This document shows, piece by piece, positions 28,412 through 37,673 of a DNA stretch of 64,000 nucleotides. The notes beneath the pieces were generated by a model, which was not told the DNA's origin, searched no databases, and was given only the letters and a program-made list of their open reading frames with translations. The first letter of the stretch is position 1, and every line of letters begins with the position of its first letter. The DNA is from Saprospiraceae bacterium UBA1994 (GTDB lineage Bacteria; Bacteroidota; Bacteroidia; Chitinophagales; Saprospiraceae): contig DDCY01000007.1 in the NCBI GenBank assembly GCA_002335865.1, forward strand, positions 43,615-107,614, written 5' to 3'. The translations under genes and the position numbers were made by a program.

Positions 28412-28419
28412 TATATTTG
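28412..28419 (+). promoter_or_regulatory. -7 box candidate in the tilS/lipoprotein divergent gap
   Basis: TATATTTG matches TAnnTTTG and lies 29 bases before the lipoprotein start at 28449. The whole divergent gap is 37 bases, so its -33 element would lie within tilS coding sequence. Confidence 0.35.
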
Positions 28420-28448
28420 CCTTCTTTATAAACAGTAAAAGTAATCTA

Positions 28449-28982
28449 ATGAATAGAATCATACTGCTAGTATGCACAATAGTAATAGGTTTAACTCTAT
28501 TTAGCTGCAAGAATGATGGAAAGATACCATCTACAACAGAACCAAATGTCTCTACTAAGGCAGTCACGCCGCAAATGACAAAATTAAGAGAAAATGCTAA
28601 GGCGGTTTTTGACTACAGAATAAAGAATGGTGAGTTTAGCACTGCTCAAATACTTGATAACGGTGTATGGGAATACAAATTCACTTTCGCTGATGGTGCC
28701 ATGAGTGAACTAGGTGCTCTAGCAGGGAAGTGGATCGACTTTGCTGATAATAACACATATCAATATGGCAACTATGACGTCACAAAGGGTAGTGGCATCT
28801 ATCATTACAATCCGATATCGACTATCATACTAATGATAGACAATGATCCAGCCACTAAGCCTCAAGAATTCGAAATGAAACTCGTCATGGACGCATTAGT
28901 AATGGTAGGACAAAAGACCTATAACGACAATTCTACGCAATCTAAACTCGATAAAAGAGAGGTTCGTCCTACAAAAGGGTAA
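28449..28982 (+). CDS. Lipocalin-like lipoprotein of unknown function
   Basis: A 177-residue lipoprotein. The start is set at MNRIILLVCTIVIGLTLFSC (Cys20 lipidated), because the upstream in-frame Met at 28395 lies inside tilS on the other strand and lengthens the signal peptide unreasonably. The mature part has beta-strands with GKWIDFADNNTYQYGNYD, GSGIYHYNP and EFEMKLVMDALVMVG, a rhythm seen in lipocalin-like proteins. The similarity is weak and the function unknown. It is followed 35 bases later by the alpha/beta hydrolase on the same strand. Confidence 0.6.
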   Translation: MNRIILLVCTIVIGLTLFSCKNDGKIPSTTEPNVSTKAVTPQMTKLRENAKAVFDYRIKNGEFSTAQILDNGVWEYKFTFADGAMSELGALAGKWIDFADNNTYQYGNYDVTKGSGIYHYNPISTIILMIDNDPATKPQEFEMKLVMDALVMVGQKTYNDNSTQSKLDKREVRPTKG

Positions 28983-29017
28983 ACTTTTAAAGTATCTTGG
29001 TATTCTAATTAAAGAAA

Positions 29018-29851
29018 ATGAGCACATTACTACACTATGAAACTTATGGACTCAAGCCGTCGGCGGACTGGATCGTAATGATTCACGGTGCTGGTGGTAG
29101 TACACGTACTTGGTATAGGCAAAAGGAGGAATTGGAGAAAAACTTCAATTTAATAATGGTTGACCTTCCTGGGCATGGACAATCAAAAGAAAGTGGAAAA
29201 GGACATTCTGAATATACCTTTGAACTTATGAGTGACAAAGTTTGGAGTGTCGTAGATCATCTCAAACTCCAAAAAGTGCATCTTATGGGTGTTTCACTTG
29301 GATCGATCATAGCTCTACAAATGGAACAACTCAAGCCGGCTAGAGTATTGTCGATTACTATGGCAGGAGCAATCGTAGAATTAAAACGAAAACTAAGAAT
29401 CATAGCGAATTGCAGTTTAGCACTAGCTAAAGTTATAGGATTCAGGGCATTCTATCAATTGGCCGCCTGGATTGCTTTACCTCGAAACAATCATAAAAAG
29501 AGTAGGAAGATATTCATTCGTGAAAGTAAAGCACTTAGTATGGATGAATTTAAAAAATGGACCACTATGTATGATCAATGTCTAGATAAGACATTGAAAA
29601 AACTGTACAACTCTGCATATAATTCTCCAATACTAGTAGTGATGGGAGACCAAGACCACCTATTTTTAGAATCTGCAAAGAAATTTGTGCTAAGTCGGGC
29701 TAATACAAGCATAGAAATTTTCCAGAAATGTGGACATTTGGTAAGTTTGGAGAAATCTAAAATGTACAATCAAGTGTGCGACAAATTTCTACAAGGAGTA
29801 GAACAAATGAAAGATATCATGGACAGTATCGAACCTGTGAAAAAGAAGTAA
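29018..29851 (+). CDS. Alpha/beta hydrolase
   Basis: A 277-residue alpha/beta-fold hydrolase. The oxyanion loop is HGAGGS (23-28), followed by VDLPGHGQS, and the nucleophile elbow is GVSLGS with Ser93. The acid is probably Asp in VMGDQDHLF, and the catalytic His in KCGHLVSLE. There is no signal peptide. The resemblance is to esterases and C-C bond hydrolases of the MhpC/BioH type; the substrate is unknown. It is convergent with xseA, with only 1 base between the stop codons. Confidence 0.88.
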   Translation: MSTLLHYETYGLKPSADWIVMIHGAGGSTRTWYRQKEELEKNFNLIMVDLPGHGQSKESGKGHSEYTFELMSDKVWSVVDHLKLQKVHLMGVSLGSIIALQMEQLKPARVLSITMAGAIVELKRKLRIIANCSLALAKVIGFRAFYQLAAWIALPRNNHKKSRKIFIRESKALSMDEFKKWTTMYDQCLDKTLKKLYNSAYNSPILVVMGDQDHLFLESAKKFVLSRANTSIEIFQKCGHLVSLEKSKMYNQVCDKFLQGVEQMKDIMDSIEPVKKK

Positions 29852-29852
29852 T

Positions 29853-31073
29853 TTAGATATTCTTACTTCCATCTTTCATTACTATTTCAATCTCTTTTTT
29901 AGTGTCTAAATCTTTCACGCTACCTATAACTACTCCATCTTGCTTAATAATACTAAAGCCGCGTTTAAGAGTCTTGATCGGGTCAACGATACCAATGAGT
30001 GATTCTGTATTATCCAAATACTGCAGATTATGCTGAATGATATTCTTCGCAGATAGTTTCAGTGAGTTGAACAAATGATTCATATCATATTTTTCAGTTT
30101 GTAATCTATTCAATGCACTTTGCTTGATCATATAATCTATGTGTTCCACCTCAGCTCTTCGCTCACGCACAGTCTCTTGGCAATTTTCTTGTATCTCAAA
30201 TCCTAAGCCCAAAATATCAGTCTCGTACTTCATATTTCGATCTATAATATAACCAGCTACTGCTGTAGGTGTCTTGAGTGAAACTTGCGCTACAAGATCC
30301 GTCACCGTGCTATCAATCTCATGGCCAATACCTATAATTACTGGTAGTCTACACATTGCTATGGCGTGCCCAATATTATAATTATCAAAACCCGCTAAGT
30401 CTAGTTTAGATCCTCCACCTCTTACAATTGTTACAGCGTCATAATGCTTGCCATTAGCCTGTATTTCACTAAAAGCCTCAACCACATCGCTTTCTACATT
30501 TCTGCCCTGTACAGCTACTTGAAATAGCTCTGCATGTATCTCGTAACCATAAATGTTATTCTCAAGCTGAGCCATAAAGTCTGCATATCCGGCTGCTGTT
30601 TCTGAGCTAATCACCGCTACGGATTGGAGCACTGGAGACATGTTTCTTTGTCCATTAAGTTCTAATAATCTTTCTTTCTTTAAACGCTCTATGATTCTCT
30701 GCCTAGCCATTTCAGCTTGGCCAAGTGTATAGGTTGGATCTATATCTTCTATGACTAATTTAAATCCGTATCGCTCATTAAAATCTACCTTGACTTTGAT
30801 CAGCACTTCACTTCCAGCCTCCAGGATATAGGGTAGTAGTTCTTTAAGTTTATTCTGCAGGAATATGTAGCTACGTGGCCATATTACCGCACTCGCTTGT
30901 GCTTTTATCTCTTCTGTTCCCTCCTCTAACTCTACTATATTAAGATATACAGATCCACGGCTATGTGATGCCTGAGACACTTCACATCTGACCCAAATAG
31001 CCTCCTGAAAATTGAGGGCCATCACTCGTTTGATATATTCGTTCAGTTCGTATAGTGAGTAGTTTGTAGCCAT
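29853..31073 (-). CDS. xseA: Exodeoxyribonuclease VII large subunit
   Basis: The large subunit of the single-strand-specific exonuclease that degrades DNA in both directions. The N-terminal OB-fold covers about residues 1-105 (KVKVDFNERYGFKLVIEDID). The catalytic core has SSETAAGYADF, VRGGGSKLDLAGFDN and VITGIGHEID-type sequence (IIGIGHEIDSTVTDLV). A coiled-coil region then leads to the C-terminal RGFSIIKQDG segment. At 406 residues it is full length. The small subunit gene xseB, which often follows, is not seen in the window. Confidence 0.95.
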   Translation of the reverse strand: MATNYSLYELNEYIKRVMALNFQEAIWVRCEVSQASHSRGSVYLNIVELEEGTEEIKAQASAVIWPRSYIFLQNKLKELLPYILEAGSEVLIKVKVDFNERYGFKLVIEDIDPTYTLGQAEMARQRIIERLKKERLLELNGQRNMSPVLQSVAVISSETAAGYADFMAQLENNIYGYEIHAELFQVAVQGRNVESDVVEAFSEIQANGKHYDAVTIVRGGGSKLDLAGFDNYNIGHAIAMCRLPVIIGIGHEIDSTVTDLVAQVSLKTPTAVAGYIIDRNMKYETDILGLGFEIQENCQETVRERRAEVEHIDYMIKQSALNRLQTEKYDMNHLFNSLKLSAKNIIQHNLQYLDNTESLIGIVDPIKTLKRGFSIIKQDGVVIGSVKDLDTKKEIEIVMKDGSKNI

Positions 31074-31157
31074 AAATTTTAATTTATATTAAATATAAGT
31101 ACTCCGTCAGCAATTTTTCAGTCAGCAGTCTTCAGTCTAATGTCCATTCTGCAACAG

Positions 31158-31189
31158 AAAACCATTAAGTTATTTTACTTTATGGTTTT
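31158..31189. terminator. Bidirectional hairpin upstream of xseA
   Basis: AAAACCATTAAG (31158-31169) pairs with CTTTATGGTTTT (31178-31189) apart from one T-T mismatch, with an 8-base loop. A/T runs flank both sides, so it could terminate transcription in either direction. It sits 85 bases upstream of the xseA start and may be the end of the sucC transcript or part of the xseA leader. Short direct repeats (CAGTCAGCAGTCTTCAGTC) lie just before it at 31119-31137. Confidence 0.5.
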
Positions 31190-31299
31190 TACTAAAAATT
31201 AAGAAACCCGGCGACCATTATATATTGATGAGTTAAATAACATTAGAGCATTTTTTCAATATTAGACAATATTTCAGTATGAAATTATCTTAAAAGTAT

Positions 31300-31336
31300 A
31301 AAAAATGCCTTGACCAGAATCAACTAGCCAAGACAT
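31300..31336 (-). terminator. Terminator of sucC
   Basis: ATGCCTTG and CCAAGACAT pair with one internal mismatch. The minus strand continues with a run of T (31300-31305 region). The hairpin lies 28 bases past the sucC stop. Confidence 0.6.
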
Positions 31337-31363
31337 CAAAGTTTTCCTTTTAAAAATACTCGT

Positions 31364-32566
31364 CTAAGAGATAACCTCTTTTACTTTATCTGCAGCTTCT
31401 TGTAATAGGATAGCTGATTGCACTTCTAGTCCACTATTATCGATGATCGTCTTTGCGATATCAGCATTAGTTCCTTGTAATCTTACGATGATAGGCACCG
31501 TAATATTTCCCATGTTTTTGTATGCATCTACTATTCCTTGAGCCACTCTATCACATCTTACTATACCTCCGAAGATATTAATAAGAATAGCCTTTACATT
31601 ATCATCTTTAAGGATGATACGGAAAGCTTGCTCTACTCTTGCTGCATCTGCAGTACCTCCTACATCAAGGAAATTTGCTGGTGATCCACCACTAAGTTTA
31701 ATGATATCCATAGTTGCCATAGCCAAACCAGCTCCATTTACCATACATCCTACATTACCATCAAGATTTACATAGTTAAGACCATATGATTGTGCTTCTA
31801 CCTCTGTAGGGTCTTCCTCAGTAGTATCCCGCATAGCTGCAAGATCTGGATGACGGAAGAGTGCATTTTCGTCTAAAGAGACTTTAGCATCTACAGCTAA
31901 AATTCTGTCATCCGCAGTGTGTAGACAAGGATTGATTTCGAATAATGATGCATCTGATCCTACGAATGCTGAATATAACTTACTAATGAACTTTGTCATC
32001 TCTTTAAACGCTTGTCCGCTAAGTCCTAGATTGAAAGCAATCTTACGAGATTGAAACCCTAAAAGTCCCATATGTGGATCTATATACTCCTTATGCAATA
32101 GTTCTGGTGTATCTTCGGCTACTGCTTCGATATCCATTCCACCTTCAGTAGAGTAGATGATTACATTTTTCTTCTTTGTACGATCCATAAGAATAGATAC
32201 GTAGTACTCCTTACATGCGTCAAAATCTGGTGCATATGTGTCTTCCGCAACTAGTACCTTTCTCACTAACTTACCAGTTCCTTCCATCCCGCCGGGTGTT
32301 TGCGGAGTTTTGAGCATCATACCTAGTATGTTAGCAGCATGCTCTTTTAGTTCGTCCATGTTTTTGGCAAGTTTTACTCCACCACCTTTACCACGACCAC
32401 CAGCGTGTATCTGAGCTTTTACTACCACAGCCTCTGTTCCTGTCTCTACTTGCAACTCTTTAAATGCAGTCACTGCTTCTTCCACAGTATTGGCTACCTT
32501 TCCTCTCTGTATAGCTACTCCGTAAGATGCCAATACTTCTTTACCTTGATATTCGTGTAAGTTCAT
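31364..32566 (-). CDS. sucC: Succinyl-CoA synthetase beta subunit (ADP/GDP-forming)
   Basis: TCA-cycle enzyme that couples succinyl-CoA hydrolysis to ATP or GTP formation. The N-terminal ATP-grasp domain starts MNLHEYQGKEVLASYGV and has VVKAQIHAGGRGKGGGVK for nucleotide contact. The C-terminal CoA-ligase domain has GGTADAARVEQAF and LINIFGGIVRCDRVAQGI. At 400 residues it has the normal length. The alpha subunit, sucD, is not adjacent, which is common in Bacteroidota. A -7-like box lies 43 bases upstream and a terminator follows, so it is a single-gene unit. Confidence 0.97.
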   Translation of the reverse strand: MNLHEYQGKEVLASYGVAIQRGKVANTVEEAVTAFKELQVETGTEAVVVKAQIHAGGRGKGGGVKLAKNMDELKEHAANILGMMLKTPQTPGGMEGTGKLVRKVLVAEDTYAPDFDACKEYYVSILMDRTKKKNVIIYSTEGGMDIEAVAEDTPELLHKEYIDPHMGLLGFQSRKIAFNLGLSGQAFKEMTKFISKLYSAFVGSDASLFEINPCLHTADDRILAVDAKVSLDENALFRHPDLAAMRDTTEEDPTEVEAQSYGLNYVNLDGNVGCMVNGAGLAMATMDIIKLSGGSPANFLDVGGTADAARVEQAFRIILKDDNVKAILINIFGGIVRCDRVAQGIVDAYKNMGNITVPIIVRLQGTNADIAKTIIDNSGLEVQSAILLQEAADKVKEVIS

Positions 32567-32608
32567 ATATAATTATATTGTAAAGTGTCTATATAATAAT
32601 TAAGTGTG

Positions 32609-32641
32609 CAAAAGTATCATATTTTGAACATAAGACGGCAA
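32609..32641 (-). promoter_or_regulatory. Bacteroidota-type promoter for sucC
   Basis: On the minus strand a TTG (32639-32641) precedes TACTTTTG (32609-32616) by 22 bases. The -7 element is an exact match; the spacing is slightly long. Confidence 0.45.
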
Positions 32642-32691
32642 CTAATTAATAATAAGTTACTTGGTATAAGACATAGAAATCTTACCAAAAC

Positions 32692-32720
32692 AAAAGCGAC
32701 TCACCAAAATGATGAGTCGC
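32692..32720 (-). terminator. Terminator of the M43 metalloprotease gene
   Basis: GCGACTCA (32696-32703) pairs perfectly with TGAGTCGC (32713-32720). The minus strand then reads TTTTGTTTTGG. It lies about 50 bases past the stop codon. Confidence 0.7.
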
Positions 32721-32772
32721 ATAAAATATCTTAAAAAAGGTCATGAAGTATATACTTCAATACTTATCTCAT

Positions 32773-34296
32773 TTATTGTATTACAATCTTTCTTGTTACA
32801 TTTCCTTGTACTGTAGAAAGTTTCAAGAAGTATATACCACTTTGGATATCACCACTCTGATTTGTTACTAACTGTTGCGTTCCATTAGATATCTGTATCG
32901 CTTGATGCTTGATTACTTTTCCAGCTAAATCAGATATTGATAAAGTTGCATTACCGCTCCACTCACTCATCATATCTACAATGATATCTTGGTTGGTATG
33001 AGATGGATTAGGATAGACAACGAAATCACTTACGAACGAAGGATCGTTTAAAGAAGTTTCAACATCTCCAGTTAGAAATGGAAGGCCTACTTCTGGGTAA
33101 CATGTGTAAGCATCATTATAAGGCTTAACATTTAAGAAGTAAACCTTATTTGGTTCAAGGTCAGTGATAAAGAGAGCCTCGTTAGGTGTTGTGTATTCAT
33201 AAAAGTCGGCAGGATCAGCAAAATTAACGATCTCTACTAAATATAAATCAGCATCTTGAACCCCTTCCCAAGAAACTTCGACACCATTATATGTCTCTAC
33301 AGTCTCTTGAAATCCTGGAGAAATTATAGCTAAATCTCCTGTAATTTCTGTTTCATTAGGGGTATGAGTATTAAGCAGGAAATCTCTTCCTGGACTAGCA
33401 ATATTTAACTTTGCTCTATCGATTTGCTGTGGTGAAAACACGTACTTCGGGCAGTTATTGAAATACCCCATACTTAAAGTTTCATCGCTTTCTAAAGCAT
33501 CACCATTAGGATCAAACACACCAAAATTATCAAAACAAGACTGAGTAGTAAAACCTAATAAATAATCTGGAGCAGTATCACATATTTTGTCACCTGAATC
33601 TTCACAATTCGAGCCATCCATTAATTCAATAAGAGCACCGGTACCAGGCACTGTATTAAAAGGTACTGAATTACCGTAAGTTTCTATATCATACGGTTGA
33701 TCCCATCCTGAATGTGGATGTCTCAACGAAAAGTAATGACCTACTTCGTGACTCATAGTCCCTGAACTATCAGCCATTTCCTTTTTACGGATGATGATAT
33801 AATCACCACCTGGAGAATAAAACCCAAGCGTAGTACCAAGACTACTTCCTGTATCAGCGTTTTCAGTAATGAAGATATCCACTGCAGCCCCATCTTTAAA
33901 TGTTTGCACCAAATCACCATTCATACTTACATTAGAAAATATGTTTGAATTATCTAACTCATTAAATCCACCGTCTTTTAAATAATATACTACTCCATGC
34001 TCAGCATAATCATTATTCATTCTACACAAAGACTTTAGTATATCTTTTCTCTTTACTCTTCCTTCTCCAACTGAATTCGCGACAGTGTGAAACATAACAG
34101 GAATATTAATCGAAGCAAATCGTTCAGGGTTCGCTTCTTTGAACAGTTGTACATCTTTTTTAGAGTAAACAGGTAATTGCTGTTCCATCTCGTATGTTAC
34201 ACCACATTCTCCTCGGTGTTGATGTTGTGCACTTACTGTTACGATTGTAGTCGCTACAAATAGAGCTAGAATTAATAATCTGGGCTTAATATTCAT
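32773..34296 (-). CDS. T9SS-secreted M43-family metalloprotease
   Basis: An exported zinc protease of the pappalysin (M43) family, 507 residues. The signal peptide ends about residue 24 (VSAQ). The zinc site is HEVGHYFSLRH (ligands His183, His187, His193; Glu184). Cys-rich loops (NCEDSGDKICDTAPD) follow as in M43B proteases, and MGYFNNC supplies the Met-turn. An Fn3-like module covers about 340-415. The last 80 residues are a T9SS type A sorting domain (VVYPNPSHTNQ, ending VTRKIVIQ). It is monocistronic with a strong terminator. Confidence 0.92.
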   Translation of the reverse strand: MNIKPRLLILALFVATTIVTVSAQHQHRGECGVTYEMEQQLPVYSKKDVQLFKEANPERFASINIPVMFHTVANSVGEGRVKRKDILKSLCRMNNDYAEHGVVYYLKDGGFNELDNSNIFSNVSMNGDLVQTFKDGAAVDIFITENADTGSSLGTTLGFYSPGGDYIIIRKKEMADSSGTMSHEVGHYFSLRHPHSGWDQPYDIETYGNSVPFNTVPGTGALIELMDGSNCEDSGDKICDTAPDYLLGFTTQSCFDNFGVFDPNGDALESDETLSMGYFNNCPKYVFSPQQIDRAKLNIASPGRDFLLNTHTPNETEITGDLAIISPGFQETVETYNGVEVSWEGVQDADLYLVEIVNFADPADFYEYTTPNEALFITDLEPNKVYFLNVKPYNDAYTCYPEVGLPFLTGDVETSLNDPSFVSDFVVYPNPSHTNQDIIVDMMSEWSGNATLSISDLAGKVIKHQAIQISNGTQQLVTNQSGDIQSGIYFLKLSTVQGNVTRKIVIQ

Positions 34297-34619
34297 GTTA
34301 TCTAATTTAATTTATCGTTATAAACATCTAAGGTAAAATATAATCTCAATTACCATTGTTATTACTCAATTAGATATATTCGAAAAGACATATAAGTCTA
34401 GATTCTCATCATTAATATATAAGAATAGTTTAATATCTTTTCATTCCTTACATTTGCACAAAATGTAGATTTTCTAACTCATTAGGTAATTAAAATTTCT
34501 AGAGTAAATTAAAAATTTTACGCACTTTGAAATAGGTTTTTTGGATAACAATATCTTGACATTTTAAGTTTTACAAATTAATTATTCTTTTAAATCAAAA
34601 TAGTAAATAACAATTCAGT
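34297..34619. other. Divergent intergenic region, M43 protease / mdh
   Basis: No gene is supported. TACATTTG at 34449-34456 on the plus strand is a possible -7 box for mdh, but it would give a leader of about 160 bases. Confidence 0.4.
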
Positions 34620-35555
34620 ATGAGTAAAGTAACTGTAGTAGGAGCAGGTAATGTAGGAGCCACTGTGGCCAACGTACTTGCGCACAAAGACATCGTGAAA
34701 GAAATCGTTCTTCTTGATATCAAAGGAAACTTCGCTAAAGGTAAAGCCTTGGATAGTTGGCAACAAGCACCTATCGACTATTACAGCACAAGTATCACTG
34801 GCACTGACAAGTATAAAGATACTGCTAACTCTGACATAGTTGTGATTACTGCTGGCATACCGCGTAAGCCGGGCATGAGTAGAGATGATCTTATCGCTAC
34901 CAACGCTAAAATAGTAGTCTCTGTAGTAAAGTCTATCATGGAACACTCAGCTGATCCAATCATTATCATCGTATCTAATCCACTAGATGTAATGACTCAC
35001 GCGGCATTCAAAGCGTCAGGTCTTAAATCTAGCAAAGTATTCGGCATGGCTGGCATCTTAGATACAGCAAGATATAGAGCTTTCTTAGCGACTGAATTAA
35101 AAGTATCTCCAAAAGATATTCAAGCAGTACTAATGGGTGGTCATGGCGATACCATGGTGCCGCTACCAAGATATACTACAGTAGGAGGTATCCCAGTTAC
35201 TGAACTAATAGATCGAAAAAAGTTAACTGCTATCGTAAACCGTACTAAGAAAGGTGGGGGAGAGCTAGTAGGGCTAATGGGGACATCTGCATGGTATGCT
35301 CCTGGAGCTGCTGCAGCTCAGATGGTCGAGTCTATCGTAAAGGATGAAAATAGAATATTCCCCGTTTGTGTAAGACTGACTGGCCAGTATGGACTGAAGA
35401 ACATGTATCTAGGTGCTCCAGTGCAACTGGGTAAAAACGGTGTCACTAAGATCATAGAACTTAAGCTTAATGCTAGCGAAAAGAAATTATTACACAAATC
35501 TGCGGATGCAGTAAAATCTGTAATGGCTACTTTCACAAAAATGAAAATTAAGTAA
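34620..35555 (+). CDS. mdh: Malate dehydrogenase
   Basis: NAD-dependent TCA enzyme oxidising malate to oxaloacetate; this is the LDH-like type of MDH found in Bacteroidota. The Rossmann motif is VGAGNVGATVAN at the N-terminus. Substrate arginines are Arg82 and Arg88 in GIPRKPGMSRDDL and Arg151; the proton relay is Asp148 with His175 in MGGHGDTMVP. Arg82 at the specificity loop favours malate over lactate. At 311 residues it is full length. It is transcribed alone, 91 bases before the peroxiredoxin gene. Confidence 0.96.
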   Translation: MSKVTVVGAGNVGATVANVLAHKDIVKEIVLLDIKGNFAKGKALDSWQQAPIDYYSTSITGTDKYKDTANSDIVVITAGIPRKPGMSRDDLIATNAKIVVSVVKSIMEHSADPIIIIVSNPLDVMTHAAFKASGLKSSKVFGMAGILDTARYRAFLATELKVSPKDIQAVLMGGHGDTMVPLPRYTTVGGIPVTELIDRKKLTAIVNRTKKGGGELVGLMGTSAWYAPGAAAAQMVESIVKDENRIFPVCVRLTGQYGLKNMYLGAPVQLGKNGVTKIIELKLNASEKKLLHKSADAVKSVMATFTKMKIK

Positions 35556-35645
35556 TCGAGTACCTCGAAATTAGAAGCAGAACAGGGCATTTATTTAATA
35601 ATTGAATGAAGAGAAGGTTAATATATACCTGATAATAAAGTGTAA

Positions 35646-36170
35646 ATGATCAATTCAGAAATAATAGAAAACGCAGTAACTCAAAATGGGGACTCACTTT
35701 TGAAGTTATCGCATAAAGGCCCTGTTCTGCTTACTTTTTTACGTCATTTCGGCTGTATCTTTTGTAGAGAAGCGTTACATGATTTGGCTGATCGAAAAGA
35801 AAAAATATTACAGGCTAATATCACTTTGGTATTAGTCCACATGTCGGATATAAACTTAGCTGAACAATATTTCGTAGAGTTCGAGCTTCCAGGAGTAGAT
35901 CACATTAGTGACCCCTCTTGTGAATTATATTCGTCCTTTGGATTAGCCAAAGGTGGTCCTAGTCAATTACTTGGTCTTAAGAATTTAATTAGAGGTTTTG
36001 ATATTAGTATGAACACTAAGTCTTTACCTTCTCTAAGATTTATAGGTGATGGCTTCCAAATGCCTGGCATTTTTATTTTAGATAAGGGTAACATAGTAGA
36101 TAGATTCATTCACCTATCTGCCGCAGACAGACCGAATTACGATGAAATGATACAGAAAGTTAGTTCTTAA
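35646..36170 (+). CDS. PRXL2/AhpC-TSA_2-type peroxiredoxin-like protein
   Basis: A thioredoxin-fold protein of 174 residues. FLRHFGCIFCRE (Cys37 and Cys40 in a CxxC arrangement) is characteristic of the AhpC-TSA_2 (PRXL2/FAM213-like) family rather than of typical 2-Cys peroxiredoxins. The family is thought to act in thiol-dependent redox reactions. There is no signal peptide, so it is cytoplasmic. The partner and substrate are unknown. Confidence 0.8.
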   Translation: MINSEIIENAVTQNGDSLLKLSHKGPVLLTFLRHFGCIFCREALHDLADRKEKILQANITLVLVHMSDINLAEQYFVEFELPGVDHISDPSCELYSSFGLAKGGPSQLLGLKNLIRGFDISMNTKSLPSLRFIGDGFQMPGIFILDKGNIVDRFIHLSAADRPNYDEMIQKVSS

Positions 36171-36253
36171 TCTTCTGAAATAATTGTGATAGTGCTGCAA
36201 TCATTGGATTAGATATTGCGTTACTCCATATATATCAAATAGATTTAAATATT

Positions 36254-37168
36254 ATGTCTAGAATTCTATTATCGCTAGCGATGTCATTCGCCATGACTAC
36301 TACTGTATCATCCCAAGTTGACTTAGCTGCTTTAGAGGAAAATTTGGCTTATCATGCAGACATAATGGTAAATACAACTGTAGCAAGCCATAGATTCAAG
36401 GCTGCTAATCTGTTTAAAGAGCAATTTGAAACAATGCTCAATACACCAGGATCATACGACCATCCATTCGAGTCTTTGAAGTGGATCTCTAAATTAACCT
36501 CGGAGAATGATAAATTTAGAATCTTCAGCTGGATCGTAGCTGATGATGACGTTGTAAGCAAAACATATGGGTATATCCAATTTGCAGATGGAAAGGTGAT
36601 CACTCTTAATGATTCTGGAGAAATTACATCCGATCTAGAATATGAGCAATTAGGAGCTCAAGATTGGTTTGGAGCATTATATTATCATATTATGCCATTC
36701 ACTAGCGCTGGCAAGACAGATTATATTTTATTTGGGTATAGACAATTTGCAAAGTTTGACAAAGTTAAAGTTCTTGATGTCATGTCTATTAAAGAAGATG
36801 AAGTGAAATTCGGTAAAGAGCTGTTTGTCAGAAAGATAGAAGGTGAGCGAGATGAGATAAAAACGAGATTACTCCTCACATACAGTGCTGATGCCAGTGT
36901 TACTCTGAATTACAATGCTAATATGGGTATGATCGTCTATGATAATCTAATTACTAGAATGGGAAGAATAGAAGGTCAAGGACCAACACAACTTCCAGAT
37001 GGCAGTTTCGTCGGCTATAAACAAGAGATTGATAGTTGGGTATACGTTGATAAAATCTTCAATCAAACGTCTGACGATGCTCCACGACCTATGCCTGTAT
37101 TAGGATCTGATGCAAAAAAGGACATTTTTGGTAAGAGTAAAATCAAAGAAAAGAAAAAGAGGAATTAG
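36254..37168 (+). CDS. Exported protein of unknown function
   Basis: A 304-residue protein with a signal peptide (about 1-20, VSSQ end). The mature part looks like an alpha-beta domain with LKWISKLTSENDKFRIFSW and QDWFGALYYHIMPF. A very basic C-terminus (KKDIFGKSKIKEKKKRN) is present. I recognise no family or catalytic motif. It is followed immediately, on the opposite strand, by the remains of a hydrolase gene whose 3' end touches this stop codon. Confidence 0.6.
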   Translation: MSRILLSLAMSFAMTTTVSSQVDLAALEENLAYHADIMVNTTVASHRFKAANLFKEQFETMLNTPGSYDHPFESLKWISKLTSENDKFRIFSWIVADDDVVSKTYGYIQFADGKVITLNDSGEITSDLEYEQLGAQDWFGALYYHIMPFTSAGKTDYILFGYRQFAKFDKVKVLDVMSIKEDEVKFGKELFVRKIEGERDEIKTRLLLTYSADASVTLNYNANMGMIVYDNLITRMGRIEGQGPTQLPDGSFVGYKQEIDSWVYVDKIFNQTSDDAPRPMPVLGSDAKKDIFGKSKIKEKKKRN

Positions 37169-37673
37169 AAATAATATCCCTAATTAGGCCCATAGTCAAT
37201 TCAAATTCTTCCCACAAAATCAAATTCCCTTTCTCTGGATATAATTTAAGGGCTAAATAGTTGTTATCATCTATTCGCTTGCTATATTCAGTATTATAGA
37301 CTCGGGGCAGCGGGGCCATGTAGGCATTTATCTTGTGTTGGCCGTTTAAGTAGCTCCCAATATGGTTCTATAACCTACAAGGCCTATGCACATTCAAACT
37401 TTTCAGTCAAAGAAACTCTAAGTTCATCAGTCAACAGCCATCTTTTCATGCGCCATTTAGCGAAATAGGAAAACCAGAATATAGGCTCATGTTCAGTATC
37501 TAACAAAGGGGCGATCATTATAGCCTTATCAATTAATTCTGGATGAACAGCAATAGTATATCCAACTATAACATTACAACATAATTAGTAGGGCACTTAT
37601 TTATTATGTTAAGTAGGATATTGAATTACTTCACTATACTGGGCATAGGGGAAGAGGAAAACCCGTCATATCC
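37161..37673 (-). pseudogene. Alpha/beta hydrolase pseudogene
   Basis: On the minus strand four conserved segments lie in the right order but in shifting frames. From 37673: GYDGFSSSPMP with an internal TAA, then NIINKCPTNYVVM. From 37566: VGYTIAVHPELIDKAIMIAP, then EPIFWFSYFAKW to a TAG at 37384-37386. From 37368: EPYWELLKRPT. From 37295: NNYLALKLYPEKGNLILWEE and LTMGLIRDII. The layout matches an alpha/beta hydrolase from the segment before the nucleophile elbow to the C-terminus. The GxSxG motif is missing and the catalytic His position reads Asn (EKGNLILW). The 5' third is not recognisable upstream of 37673. It is decayed beyond use. Confidence 0.8.

Noticed and set aside
28411..28567. Longer tilS N-terminus starting at 28567.
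   Set aside because: It would overlap the divergent lipoprotein gene and adds 52 residues without the PP-loop family pattern; the Met at 28411 directly precedes the conserved region.
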